A program made the position numbers and the translations under genes. A stretch of 64,000 bases of DNA, from the NCBI GenBank assembly GCA_947627595.1, contig CANQWQ010000001.1:124001-188000 (forward strand), in the 5' to 3' direction. Position 1 is the stretch's first letter; every line of letters begins with the position of its first letter. Origin of the DNA: an uncultured Clostridia bacterium. Its GTDB lineage: Bacteria > Bacillota > Clostridia > TANB77 > CAG-508. This document shows positions 1 to 9,897 of the stretch, piece by piece. The notes beneath the pieces are model-generated. The model saw nothing but the letters and a program-made list of their open reading frames with translations. It ran no database searches and was not told where the DNA came from.

Positions 1-1167
1 ATTCATTCCAACAGTTTCTGTCATAATTCTAAACTGTTCTGATGATTCAATATATGGGTGACTTTGTAAATTTTCATTATCTAATGCATATTTTGCAATT
101 TGATCTGCGATTCCTTCACCAAAGCCTTGTCCAACATAACTTACTATTGGATTACCACCAAATCTATTATTTCCTATTCCAAATATTTTTAAAACTGTCA
201 TTGAAGTTGAAATTTCAATTTTGTCTTTTTCAATATCTTCGTCTTTTACAGTAACTGGAATTCTCTTTATCATTTTTAATCGATCTGCTAAAGGCTCTGA
301 ATCACGTTCAAATGAGGCTTCTGATATTCCATGTCCTAAAACTTCGTGGAAAAATATAAATTTACTTGACTCTAAATCATCACCTTTTGTAAAATATGCT
401 TTTCCTGTTTCAGGATCAAAAAGTCCAGACATTTCTTTTCCATCATTCATTTGTACTAATTCTTCTTTTGTTTTTTCTTCTAGTTGTAATCTACTTAAAT
501 TAAAGTTTAAAACTGTTAAATCTAAATCTGGAGCATTTTTAGCTAAATTTCCTAAGCCTTCTAAAATCCACTTTTTATATTTACCTGTAATATTTGGGTT
601 TGAATTAACAGTTTCGATAAGATCATCATATGTCGGATGTGCTTTTGTTTCAATATAACTAGCAAACTCGTCAAAATTCTGACATTCAATAGTTCTAGTT
701 TTAGTATCTACATTTATCATAATATGAATTCTATAAATTCTTTTATTGTCATAATTATATAAGCTATGAAACTCATATCCTCCATCTGTTAAGACTTTTT
801 CAATTGGAGGAATTTCATAAGTTACCTCTGTTTTTTTACTACTTTGATTAGGATCTTCATAATCACCCGCTGGTGCTTTAACAACTGAACAGCTTGTAAG
901 AGTTAGTGCAATTAAAACACTCGCTAATGTTTTATGTCCCATAATTACTTGTGGCACTAACTTGTATTCTTTATGAAAATCTAATTTGGCTAAAACTTGC
1001 TTTTTATTAAAGATTTCTGTGAGTTCTATAAATTCTTTTTCATTTGGATACATTATAGACCCATCACTAAGTTCTTTTATAAAGTAAATTTGGCAGTTTT
1101 TGTTTACTAATACATAAAAGAATTTATCTTTATATTTAATTTTAGCAACAACTTTATAAGTCTCCAT
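1..1167 (-). CDS. Secreted or membrane metalloprotease-like protein, C-terminus beyond window
   Basis: The reading frame is open for 389 codons from an ATG at 1167 (Shine-Dalgarno AGAGGGAG, 4 nt upstream) to the window edge, so the C-terminus is missing. The first ~80 residues are charged. They are followed by a short hydrophobic stretch ending in LTSCS, which looks like a lipobox but sits far from the N-terminus and may instead be a membrane segment. Near residue 285 is FFHEVLGHG, a HExxxH metal-binding motif like that of M49 dipeptidyl peptidases, and about 75 residues later is GEGIADQ, which could supply a third ligand. A zinc peptidase is inferred; the family is not recognised. It lies 16 bp downstream of the prepilin-like gene and is probably co-transcribed with it. 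Confidence 0.6.
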   Translation of the reverse strand, partial: METYKVVAKIKYKDKFFYVLVNKNCQIYFIKELSDGSIMYPNEKEFIELTEIFNKKQVLAKLDFHKEYKLVPQVIMGHKTLASVLIALTLTSCSVVKAPAGDYEDPNQSSKKTEVTYEIPPIEKVLTDGGYEFHSLYNYDNKRIYRIHIMINVDTKTRTIECQNFDEFASYIETKAHPTYDDLIETVNSNPNITGKYKKWILEGLGNLAKNAPDLDLTVLNFNLSRLQLEEKTKEELVQMNDGKEMSGLFDPETGKAYFTKGDDLESSKFIFFHEVLGHGISEASFERDSEPLADRLKMIKRIPVTVKDEDIEKDKIEISTSMTVLKIFGIGNNRFGGNPIVSYVGQGFGEGIADQIAKYALDNENLQSHPYIESSEQFRIMTETVGMN

Positions 1168-1183
1168 AGAACTCCCTCTTATA

Positions 1184-2506
1184 TTATTTTAAACCTAAAG
1201 CTTTTAATGTTTGCTCATTTTTTGGAATAGCTACAACTGGTCTTAAACCAAGTTTTTCATAATATCTTTTTTCAATTGACTTAGAATCTTCAGTACATTT
1301 AACTTTTGAATTATCTTCGATATTATCTGTTCCTCCATATAGCCAAAAGCTTCCTTTTACTGAAGTTTTTACTTTTTCAAATTGCTCAACACTCATTGCT
1401 CCTACAGTTTTTATTTGACTAAAAGTAATGTTAACTCCTTTATTTGTTAAAGCTTCAGCAATTCCAGCTGAAAAAGCTTCCCATGTTTCAGTATTTGATA
1501 AGTATTTTTCAAATTCTTCTCTTCTATCATGGTCAATTTTTTCTTTTTCTTCTTTAAGAACTTCTTCATCAGTAGTTAGTTCTTCATCTTCATCTATTTT
1601 TTCATCTAAATCTGTATATTTATAATCAGGTGCAGAATAATTTACTTTTCCATCATCTGATATTTCAATTCCTCTAGAAGTTGGTATTGCTTCTTTTTCT
1701 AGGTCTGTTTCATATATTAAATAAATTTTTGGATTTTCTACATCATCTGAATCTGTATATAAATGTTCCCAACCACTCTTTAAATTAAAGCTTTTTCCAC
1801 TATTGTTAACACTTACATATGTTGTAGAATTTGCAAATTTTGTAAGCGCTCCTACATTAACTTCAACTGTATCTTTTGAATTTCCAAATGTTGCAGTAAT
1901 TTTGGTTTTTCCTTCACCAATTCCTGTTATTTTTATTTTATTTGTTTCATATACTGTGACAGTAGCTACTGAATTATTATCACTTCTAACTCCAACTGAA
2001 TGTTTTTGTGTACTAGAAGTAGCATTAGCTACTGGTTTTCCAAATGAAAAATCTTCTCCATCATAAATTACAGGATAATATTTTTTATTAATTTCTAAAA
2101 ATAAACTAACATCTTCTTCTAAAGTTGCTATAATTTCTTTTTCTTCGCCTTGTCCAATAGATACGTTTGTCTCTTGAATCTCAATTCTAGAATCTCCATC
2201 AACTACTTTTAATCTATTTCTAAATCCATATTTATTTATTAATAAATCAGACATATCTTTTAATGTAACTGTTTTAAAATTATTTTCTGCTTGATTTTTG
2301 GTATAAAGTTCTGAATATGCTGTTTTAGCATTTTCAAGAAAATCTTGTTTTTCTGTTTCTACACTAGCTTCCATAGAGCCAAGAATTATTCCATCATTTC
2401 CAACTACTGCTGAAACTGTAACAATTGCTAAGATTATAAGAACTATTATAGTTACTACAAGTGCAACAAGAGTTATTCCTGAATTATTATTTAAAAATTT
2501 CTTCAT
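1184..2506 (-). CDS. Prepilin-like protein with bacterial Ig-like domain
   Basis: 440 residues. The N-terminus has a short basic leader followed by GITLVALVVTIIVLIILA, a type IV prepilin-like cleavage and hydrophobic segment, although the usual glutamate at position 5 of the mature protein is absent. A coiled-coil-like stretch follows. Residues ~125-225 look like a BIG2-type Ig-like domain (SVATVTVYETNKIKITGIG). The C-terminal third is acidic and ends with LRPVVAIP. It is a paralogue of the adjacent gene (2528-4108), with the same N-terminus, Ig-like domain and LRPxVxIPN/K ending, so the pair arose by tandem duplication. A cell-surface or pseudopilus role is inferred from the prepilin segment only. 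Confidence 0.75.
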   Translation of the reverse strand: MKKFLNNNSGITLVALVVTIIVLIILAIVTVSAVVGNDGIILGSMEASVETEKQDFLENAKTAYSELYTKNQAENNFKTVTLKDMSDLLINKYGFRNRLKVVDGDSRIEIQETNVSIGQGEEKEIIATLEEDVSLFLEINKKYYPVIYDGEDFSFGKPVANATSSTQKHSVGVRSDNNSVATVTVYETNKIKITGIGEGKTKITATFGNSKDTVEVNVGALTKFANSTTYVSVNNSGKSFNLKSGWEHLYTDSDDVENPKIYLIYETDLEKEAIPTSRGIEISDDGKVNYSAPDYKYTDLDEKIDEDEELTTDEEVLKEEKEKIDHDRREEFEKYLSNTETWEAFSAGIAEALTNKGVNITFSQIKTVGAMSVEQFEKVKTSVKGSFWLYGGTDNIEDNSKVKCTEDSKSIEKRYYEKLGLRPVVAIPKNEQTLKALGLK

Positions 2507-2527
2507 AATATCTCCTCCTGTCTTAAA

Positions 2528-4108
2528 TTAGTCTAAACCTAAAACACTTCTTATTTCAGTTGTATTTGGAATAGTTACAAGTGGTCTTAGTCCATATTCT
2601 TTTTCATCACAACTTACTCTAATCATATATCCATTATAATTCATTTCAATCATTTTATAAGTTTTTTTGTAATCTTTTATTATATCTTCTTTAGTTTTTT
2701 TGTTTTTACTATCCTTTATCTCATCTTGTATAAATTGATCATCTAATCCTTTAAGATACGTATCTGTCTCAGAAAAATCATAATAGAAATTAGCATTTAA
2801 CCAATATCCCTTTGTAGAGTTAGTTCCACCTGTATCAACTTTTTCTTCATATGTTCCATGTGGGAATAAAATATAATCATTTTTAGCGTGGCTTCCCATT
2901 CTAAGACTATCATCAAAAGTTAATATTTTAGAATCATAATCATCTTCTTCTCTATAATAATATCCTAAGAAATTTGAACTACCTTCTTTAGAATTTTTAG
3001 GACAAGTATATAAGTGTAATTTACCACAAGTATTATATCTATAATCATCATCATTATAAGCTTTTTCAAAAAAATCTAATTTCATTGCACCAACTGTAGT
3101 AACATCATTTGCACTTAATTTTGCGCCTTTTTCTGTAATAACTCTAGCAATTGATTCTGAGAAAGGTTTCCAAATATTAGTATCTGAAAGATATTTTTGA
3201 AATTTTTTTCTTGCATCAGTTTTTTTATCAGATCCAGCATTATCATCACATTTTGCATATACATTTGAGCCATCTATTACAACATCATTTGATTCTGGAA
3301 TTGCTTCATTTTCTAAATAATCTCCATATAATAAGTAAATATAGCTTTTATCTTCATAAAATACATCCCAGTCGTATTTTAGATTAAAAACTTCATTACT
3401 ACTATTAACCATAGTAGTATATGCATGTACATTAGCTAAAACAGGAATGTTTGAAACTGAAACTCTAATAGTAGCTGATGAACTTCCATAAGTAATTGTT
3501 ATATTTGTAGTACCTTCTTTCATTCCTTTAATAACTATATTTGATTTATTAATAGAACTTACTGTTGCTACACTAGTGTCTGCGCTTTCTGCTGAAATTT
3601 CAAATTCTTTAGTAGAAAAATCTAATTTATCTGTACTACTTCCTAATTTAATTTTTCCATTTTCTAAAATTATTGGATAATACTTATCTTTAAGTTTTAC
3701 AAAAGCATTTGCATCTATAACTAAGTCTATTCCCAATTGTCTAGATTCATTTTCATCTACAATAATATTTGTATCTCTTACTGAGACTTTAGAACCGTTT
3801 TCTTCTACAAAAACTCTATCTGTATAGCCATAATCTTGAATTAAAATATCTGTAACATCTTTAAGAGTGACTTCACTTCTACTTTCTCTATCTTCTTTTT
3901 TAGAATAAACTCTCGTATAAGCTGTTTGAGCATCTTCAAGAAATTTATTTCTTTCTGATTCAAAAGTGGTTTGTTTAGCAGTATCTAATATTCCGTCTTC
4001 TTTAAACATTACAGAAATAGTAACACCAGCAAGTATTGATAATATGATTATCGTTACCATTAAAGCAATTAGAGTAACCGCAGATTGCTCTTTTAAAAAC
4101 TTTCTCAT
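2528..4108 (-). CDS. Prepilin-like protein with bacterial Ig-like domain (paralogue)
   Basis: 526 residues, paralogous to the gene 21 bp downstream. The N-terminus MRKFLKEQSAVTLIALMVTI is prepilin-like, but the residue before the cleavage point is alanine or serine rather than glycine. An N-terminal helix (ERNKFLEDAQTAYTRVYSKK) matches the equivalent helix of the paralogue. An Ig-like region is seen at about residues 165-215 (ATVSSINKSNIVIKGMKEG). The C-terminus YGLRPLVTIPNTTEIRSVLG matches the end of the paralogue. The extra length lies in the C-terminal half, which is rich in Tyr, Asp and Lys. Probably surface-exposed; no enzymatic motif is visible. Confidence 0.75.
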   Translation of the reverse strand: MRKFLKEQSAVTLIALMVTIIILSILAGVTISVMFKEDGILDTAKQTTFESERNKFLEDAQTAYTRVYSKKEDRESRSEVTLKDVTDILIQDYGYTDRVFVEENGSKVSVRDTNIIVDENESRQLGIDLVIDANAFVKLKDKYYPIILENGKIKLGSSTDKLDFSTKEFEISAESADTSVATVSSINKSNIVIKGMKEGTTNITITYGSSSATIRVSVSNIPVLANVHAYTTMVNSSNEVFNLKYDWDVFYEDKSYIYLLYGDYLENEAIPESNDVVIDGSNVYAKCDDNAGSDKKTDARKKFQKYLSDTNIWKPFSESIARVITEKGAKLSANDVTTVGAMKLDFFEKAYNDDDYRYNTCGKLHLYTCPKNSKEGSSNFLGYYYREEDDYDSKILTFDDSLRMGSHAKNDYILFPHGTYEEKVDTGGTNSTKGYWLNANFYYDFSETDTYLKGLDDQFIQDEIKDSKNKKTKEDIIKDYKKTYKMIEMNYNGYMIRVSCDEKEYGLRPLVTIPNTTEIRSVLGLD

Positions 4109-4148
4109 AAGTATTCCTCCATTTAACTTTTGTTTATATTATAAAAAT

Positions 4149-6271
4149 TTATTTTTTTGATTTTTTAGCAGTAGAAGTTTTTGTTTTCTTTGTTGTTGTC
4201 TTCTTTTTTGTAGTTGTAGTAGCTTTTTTAGTGTTTTTTGCTGGTTTTGATTCTACTGTTTTTACTGAATTTGGATCAAACTTTTCTCCAACTTGTGGAG
4301 CATTCCATGAAATATAGTCACATCCTTGACCAACCCCAGTATTTTTTTCGCATATATAATATTTCTTTCCTGCTTTTGATTTTCTAACTTGTACTCTAGC
4401 ACCACAAACAGGACAAGGGTTTTTAGCATATTCATTAAGTGGTTTTGCATTTTTACATTCAGGGTAACCGTGGACAAGCTAAGAATTTTCCGAATCTACC
4501 ATATTTTATAACCATCATTCTTCCACATTTATCACATGGAACATCTGTAACTTCATCTTCGATTTTTACTCTTTCGCTTTCTTCTTCGGCTTTTTTCAAA
4601 GCAACAGAAAATGGACCATAAAACTCTTTCATAAGTTCTCTCCAATTTTCTTTTCCGCTCAGCTACTTTATCAAATTCCTCTTCTATTTTTGCAGTAAAT
4701 TCATAGTCAATAATATCAGGGAAATTTGTAATAAGATATTTATTAACACTTTTTCCAAGTTCTGTTGGAACTAAGTTTTTTCCCTCTTTTTCTATATAAC
4801 GTCTAGCTAAAATTGTTGTGATTGTAGGAGCATAAGTAGATGGTCTTCCAATTCCTCTTTCTTCTAGAGCTTTAACTAAACTTGCTTCAGTATATCTTGG
4901 AGGTGGTTCTGTAAAGCTTTGTTTTCCAGTTAAATCAATCTTTTTAACTTCTTCATTTTCTTTTAATGGTGGAATTTTTGTAAATTCCTCATCTTTAGAA
5001 TTGTCTACACCTTCAACATATAAAGCCATAAATCCTGGGAATTTAAGAGTTTGTCCATTTGCTCTAAAATCATAATCATTTCCATCAATATTTACTTGAA
5101 GTGTATCATAAATTGCATTCGCCATTTGACTAGCAATAAATCTATTATAAATTAGTCTATATAATTTATATTGATCTGGTGTTAAAATATCTTTAACATC
5201 ATCTGGTGAAAGTTCAATATGCGCTGGTCTTATAGCTTCGTGGGCATCTTGAGCTTCAGCTTTTGTTTTATAATATCTATTTTCATAATAGTTTGCGCCA
5301 TATTTTTGAGTAATAACAGATTTAGCAGCTGATCTTGCTTCTTCAGAAATTCTAGTTGAGTCTGTTCTCATATATGTTATTAAACCAGTATGTCCATGAC
5401 CTGGAATATTGATTCCTTCATATAACATCTGTGCAACTTGCATAGTTCTTTTGATAGCAAAATTTAATTTTCTAGAAGCCTCTTGTTGAAGTGTACTAGT
5501 TGTAAAAGGAGGAGCTGGACTTCTCTTTTTCTCGCCTTTTTTAACTTCTTTTACAATATATTTTGTGCCTTCTAAATCTTTTAAAACTTTATCTACTTCT
5601 TCTTTAGTATGAAGTTCTATCTTCTTTCCAGATTTTCCTAAAAATTTTGCTTCAAATTCTGTTCCTGTAGCAAAATCAGCAGCAATTAATGTAATATTCC
5701 AATATTCTTCTGGAACAAAGTTATCTATTTCATCTTCTCTTTCAACAATTAATCTTACTGCAACTGATTGAACACGACCTGCTGATAAGCCTTTTGAAAC
5801 TTTTCTCCATAAAATAGGGCTTATTTTATAACCAACTATTCTGTCCATAACACGTCTAGCTTGTTGTGCATCTGTAAGATTCAAATCAATTGTCCTAGGA
5901 TTAGCAATTCCATGTTGAACCGCGTTTTTTGTTATCTCGTTAAAAGTAACTCTAGCAACTTTTTTTGGATCTAAACCTAAAATATAAGCTAAATGCCATG
6001 CAATAGCTTCACCTTCACGGTCAGGGTCAGTAGCAAGATATACTTTTTCTGCTTCACTTGCATCTTTTTTTAATGAGTTAATTAATGTTCCTTTTCCCCT
6101 GATATTTATATATTCTGGCTCAAAGTTGTTTTCTATATCAACACCTAATTTTGATTTTGGTAAATCTCTAATATGTCCCATTGATGCAACAACTTTGCTT
6201 TTTCCACCTAAGTACTTTTTAATTGTATTGGCCTTTGCTGGAGACTCTACGATTACTAATTTATCTATCAT
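4149..6271 (-). CDS. topA: DNA topoisomerase I, with two in-frame CGG +1 sites
   Basis: Type IA topoisomerase, which relaxes negative supercoils by cutting one strand through a tyrosine. A Toprim domain is at residues 1-110 (KLVIVESPAKA; acidic TDPDREGE at 81-88), and the active-site Tyr300 lies in GLITYMRTDSTR. The linear reading frame breaks at codon 539 (CGG at 4655-4657). Skipping the C restores AEGKENW and the first zinc-ribbon cysteines. A second CGG at codon 601 (4468-4470) lies in ACP-G-YPEC; skipping its C restores a second ribbon (CPVCGAR) and a Lys/Thr-rich tail. With two bases skipped the span is exactly 707 codons. The gene is either broken twice or decoded by +1 shifts; the conserved protein beyond both sites argues for decoding. 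Confidence 0.93.
4468..4470 (-). other. In-frame CGG +1 site, topA codon 601
   Basis: Coding strand reads CCA CGG TTA CCC; skipping the C gives CCA GGT TAC CCT (PGYP), inside the zinc-ribbon motif ACPGYPEC. It is in frame only after the upstream topA shift has occurred. Confidence 0.9.
4655..4657 (-). other. In-frame CGG +1 site, topA codon 539
   Basis: Coding strand reads GAG CGG AAA AGA; skipping the C gives GAG GGA AAA GAA (EGKE), restoring the KENWRELMKEFYGPF region typical of topoisomerase I. Confidence 0.88.
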
Positions 6272-6320
6272 ATATAGTTCGTATGAATTAAATTCATACT
6301 CTCCTTTCGTAAATTTAAAA

Positions 6321-6509
6321 TTAGTCTACCAAATTATCTATTTTGGTTTTCATTTCTTTAATCTTTTCGTTTAACTTGCTTAGCTCTAGTCTTTTAGCAT
6401 CTAAATCTTTTTTTACAATATTTTTTAGTTGCTCTAATTCACTAGAATCTAAATCAGATATAGCAATTTCATTATTAATTAGCTTTTCTTTCTTTTCTTT
6501 AATATTCAT
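6321..6509 (-). CDS. Small coiled-coil protein, unknown
   Basis: 62 residues, almost entirely charged and heptad-like (SELEQLKNIVKKDL, KLNEKIKEMKTKI), so a short coiled coil. AGGAGA lies upstream of the ATG at moderate spacing. It sits between topA and the 317-residue unknown protein on the same strand, probably in one transcript. No family is recognised. Confidence 0.6.
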   Translation of the reverse strand: MNIKEKKEKLINNEIAISDLDSSELEQLKNIVKKDLDAKRLELSKLNEKIKEMKTKIDNLVD

Positions 6510-6537
6510 AATTAAATATTATCTCCTGTCTAGATAT

Positions 6538-7491
6538 TTATCTTTCGATATTATCTGGTTTAACTTCTTCTGTCTTTTCAATAATTTTTTTAGGTTTTTT
6601 AGTATAACTATCTAATAAACCATTTATAACTTGATAAGAATGTGCTCTTCTATCAGATTCAGCTGAGACTCTAGAAAGTTCGTCTATTAATTCGCGGACT
6701 TCTGCTCTTAAACTTAAATCTGAAAGCATTGTCATTGCTTTTTCAGTTTCATATGAAACAAATTCAGCTTCAACTTGGCAAGCTAAACTAAAATCTGGAT
6801 GATCTATTATTTTGGCAATAATATCTTCAACTATAACTTGAACATCTTCTGGACTTTCAGAAGAAGCATCTTTAAAGTATTTTCCATCTGAGATATGACC
6901 AATTATAGCCTTCATTCTTTCTTCTTGTTCAGAATAAATTCTAGAATATTCATCACCAACAACTTTTTTCAAACCTGAAAAAATTCTAAATGGTTTATGG
7001 CCATCTTCAGATGTATATTTTTCAACTAATCTATATAATTTTTCTTTTTGCTCAATAATTTCATCTAATCTATCATAGTCACTACATTCTAAAATATCAG
7101 CAACTGTGATCAAAGAAAATCTATGTTTTAATAAATAGTTTATCTTCTCCATTACTTCCATTCTCTTTGTAGCTTTGTGTGGATCTGTCAAAAAATCAGG
7201 CATATCATGGATTTCTGGATCTTTCATATAAGCTAATTCTCTTTGAAGAGCACTCTTTTCTGTTTTAAAGACAGATGTATCTGTGTCAAAGTATTCTTTT
7301 TTCATAGGAACACTTTGAGGAGCTGATTCTGCAATTTTAGCATTTTCTCTTAAATCATCAGCAGTAACACTAGGAGCTTGATTTTCATCAATTATTGTTT
7401 TTGAAGATTCTGCTAATTTAGCTAGTTTATTTAATCTTTTTTTCTTTTCTTCTTCTCTTTTCTGCCTAGCAGTTTTCTTTGACTTTGCCAT
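6538..7491 (-). CDS. Conserved hypothetical, mostly helical
   Basis: 317 residues, not recognised. The first ~25 residues are a Lys/Arg/Glu tract (KTARQKREEEKKKRLNKLAK) and could bind nucleic acid or rRNA. The rest is helical and acidic, without signal peptide, membrane segment or nucleotide-binding motif. The start follows GGAGG. It is upstream of the small coiled-coil gene and topA on the same strand. Confidence 0.65.
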   Translation of the reverse strand: MAKSKKTARQKREEEKKKRLNKLAKLAESSKTIIDENQAPSVTADDLRENAKIAESAPQSVPMKKEYFDTDTSVFKTEKSALQRELAYMKDPEIHDMPDFLTDPHKATKRMEVMEKINYLLKHRFSLITVADILECSDYDRLDEIIEQKEKLYRLVEKYTSEDGHKPFRIFSGLKKVVGDEYSRIYSEQEERMKAIIGHISDGKYFKDASSESPEDVQVIVEDIIAKIIDHPDFSLACQVEAEFVSYETEKAMTMLSDLSLRAEVRELIDELSRVSAESDRRAHSYQVINGLLDSYTKKPKKIIEKTEEVKPDNIER

Positions 7492-7568
7492 ATAATTTCC
7501 TCCAATTTAAAAGCTTATATATTTGCATTCTATGTATTGTAAACTATAACTCCTAAAAAATCAAGCAA

Positions 7569-8688
7569 TTATTTTTCTAGAACTTTCTTTATTTCTCTAT
7601 ATATTTTTTCTTGAGCATCATTTACAGCTAATGTTTCAGCTAAACTTCCCATATCGTTTAGCAAAACTCTGTCATTTATTAATCTATCAATCATTTCGCT
7701 TAAGTTTTGGTAATTAACTACATCATTTAATATTATTTCTGCAGCACCTATGTTTTTCAAAACTTTAGCATTATCTTCTTGACGATTTGCCATTTTACTA
7801 GGAAGTGGAATGAATATCGCTGGTTTTCCAACAATTGAAATTTCAGTAACTGTCATTGCTCCACTTCTACAAATAACTAAGTCTGAAATATTAAGCATTT
7901 CATCCATATTATAAATATATGGAATTATTTTAGTATTTTTTAGTTCATTTATATTAAGATTTTCTTTTTCAAAATCTTCTTTTATAATATCATATTGTTT
8001 TGGACCTGTTGCCCAAACTATTTGATATTTCTTGTTTAATCCTCTTTTTATTACTTCAGAAATTGAATCATTAATTTTCTTAGCTCCTTGACTTCCGCCA
8101 TAAACTAGAACAACTGGTAAATTAATATTTATTCCTAAGTTATTGAAAATTCGATTCTTTTCAGTATATGTAATATTTAGTTTTTTAACTTTTGTTGGTG
8201 TTCCAGTAACAACAACATTTTCTTTAAAATCTAAGTTTTTCTTTGTATCTTCAAATCCAACTAAAACTCTTGAAACCTTTTTAGCAAATAGTTTTACTGA
8301 TCTTCCTGGATAACTATTGCTTTCATGTAAAATTGTTGGAATTTTCATTTTTATAGCAACTTTAAACACTGGAACACAGATATATCCGCCCGTTCCGATA
8401 ACTAAATCTGGTTTAAATTCTTCAAAAAATTCTTTAACATCTTTTGTGCTCCTAAAAGTTTTTATAATGTTTTTAAAATTTTCAATTGAAATTTCTTTTT
8501 TAAAACCATAAGCTTCAATTGTTTTTAAACTATAACCGGCTTCTTGGAACTAAATCATTTTCTAATCCTCTGTTTGTTCCAATGAAAATTATTTCAGAAC
8601 CTGGTTCTTCTTTTCTTATTTTGTTTGCTATTGCAAGAGCTGGGTTTATATGGCCACCAGTCCCGGCCGCTGAAATAACGACTTTCAT
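7569..8688 (-). CDS. murG: UDP-GlcNAc:lipid I N-acetylglucosaminyltransferase, with one CGG +1 site
   Basis: GT28 family enzyme that adds GlcNAc to lipid I at the cytoplasmic face of the membrane to make lipid II. The start at 8688 gives MKVVISAAGTGGHINPA, with the glycine-rich loop. Later motifs are GTGGYICVP, LHESNSYPG (HExN), VYGGSQGAKK and the UDP-sugar site MTVTEISIVGKPAIFIPLP. The frame breaks at codon 51 (CGG at 8536-8538), after LENDLVPRS; skipping the C gives GYSLKTIEAYGF and 373 codons in all. It lies 16 bp after ftsW, at the end of the cell-wall cluster. Confidence 0.93.
8536..8538 (-). other. In-frame CGG +1 site, murG codon 51
   Basis: Coding strand reads AGC CGG TTA TAG, a stop one codon later in the zero frame; skipping the C gives AGC GGT TAT AGT (SGYS) and rejoins the MurG frame. 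Confidence 0.88.
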
Positions 8689-8704
8689 AAACATCCCTTT
8701 CAAT

Positions 8705-9864
8705 CTATTTCAATTTTGAACTCCTTGAAATATTAAGTAAAATTCCAACAGCAGCTAAATTTACTATAATAGCAGTTCCACCATAACTGAAGAATGGTAA
8801 TTCCATTCCAGTAACTGGCATTGTATTTGTAACAACGGCAATATTTATAATTGCTTGTAAACCTATTAAAGACACGATTCCAATTGCAAGTAAACTTCCA
8901 AAAGTATCTCTAGCATTTATTGCAATAAGAATTCCTCTCCAGATAAAAACTATAAATAATATAATTACACCTATACAACCAACAAATCCTAATTCTTCAG
9001 CTAAAACTGAAAAAATGAAATCGTTTTGTGGCTCTGGTAAATATAAATATTTTTGTTTACTTTGACCAAGTCCTGAGCCAAATAAGCCACCTGAGCCTAT
9101 TGCATATAAACTCTGAATTATCTGCCAACCATCACCTGTAGGATCACTAAATGGATCTCTCCAAGTATTTAATCTATCAAATCTAAAAGATCCACCTTTG
9201 CTAAGTACATTGTTAACATATATTCCACCAACTGGAAGTGCAAGTAGTCCTAATAAAACTAATTGTCTAATTCTAATTCCAGCAATAAGCATTTGAATTA
9301 ATGTTATTGAAAATATTATAAATGTAGCACTAAAGTGATTTTGGAAAATAAAAATGGCAATACCTATTGGTACCAAAAAGAGTAATGGAACAATAACTCC
9401 ATGACCCATATTTTTTATTTTTCCTTCTTCTTTTGTTTTTGATAAGTAACTTGCAAAAAATATTATTAATCCGAGTTTCGCAAGCTCTGATGGCTGAAAG
9501 TTAAAACCAGCTATATTTATCCATCTTTTAGCTCCGTCCGTGATTCCATTCCGACAAATTTAACTGCAAATAATAATCCTACAATAACGATATATATTGG
9601 AACGGCAAACCTCTTATATATTTTATAATCTATTCTTGAAAGAATTATCATTCCAACAATTCCAACAGATGCTGCTAATAATTGTTTTTTGAAATATTTA
9701 TAACTATCTCCAGATTCAGCAAGAGATGTAGCACTACTTGCTGATAAAACCATAATTAGTCCTAGAGCTAAAAGCATTATAACAACTATCCAAATTATAT
9801 AGTCATTTGAACCTTTAGTGAAAAAACTTATTCCTTTCTTTTTATCTTTCTTACTTTTTGCCAT
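8705..9864 (-). CDS. ftsW: SEDS peptidoglycan polymerase FtsW, with two adjacent CGG +1 sites
   Basis: Polytopic SEDS-family glycosyltransferase that works with a class B PBP to polymerise lipid II at the septum. The ATG at 9864 has AGAAAGGA upstream. The N-terminus is basic, then about ten membrane segments follow, with family motifs FNFQPSELAKL, GSGLFGSGLGQSKQKY, QNDFIFSVLAEELG and PFFSYGGT. The frame breaks at codons 109 and 110, where two consecutive CGG codons (9538-9540, 9534-9536) follow GMES; skipping both Cs gives SGGAKRWINIAGFN, the usual GAKRW sequence, and 386 codons. murD, often found between mraY and ftsW, is absent here. Confidence 0.93.
9534..9536 (-). other. In-frame CGG +1 site, ftsW codon 110
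   Basis: After the first skip the ribosome meets a second CGG at once (GGA CGG AGC); skipping again gives GGA GGA GCT AAA (GGAK). Confidence 0.9.
9538..9540 (-). other. In-frame CGG +1 site, ftsW codon 109
   Basis: Coding strand reads TCA CGG ACG GAG; skipping the C gives TCA GGA. This and the next site are back to back, so two C residues occur within 5 bases, each before a glycine codon. Confidence 0.9.
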
Positions 9865-9897
9865 TTTTTCAGTCCTTTCTATTTTTGGCAAAAGCTT

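Noticed and set aside
841..860. CGG trinucleotides in GCG GGT, ACG GTT, TTC GGA and similar contexts
   Set aside because: These are out of frame (spanning two codons) and the genes read through normally; they serve as negative controls for the CGG effect.
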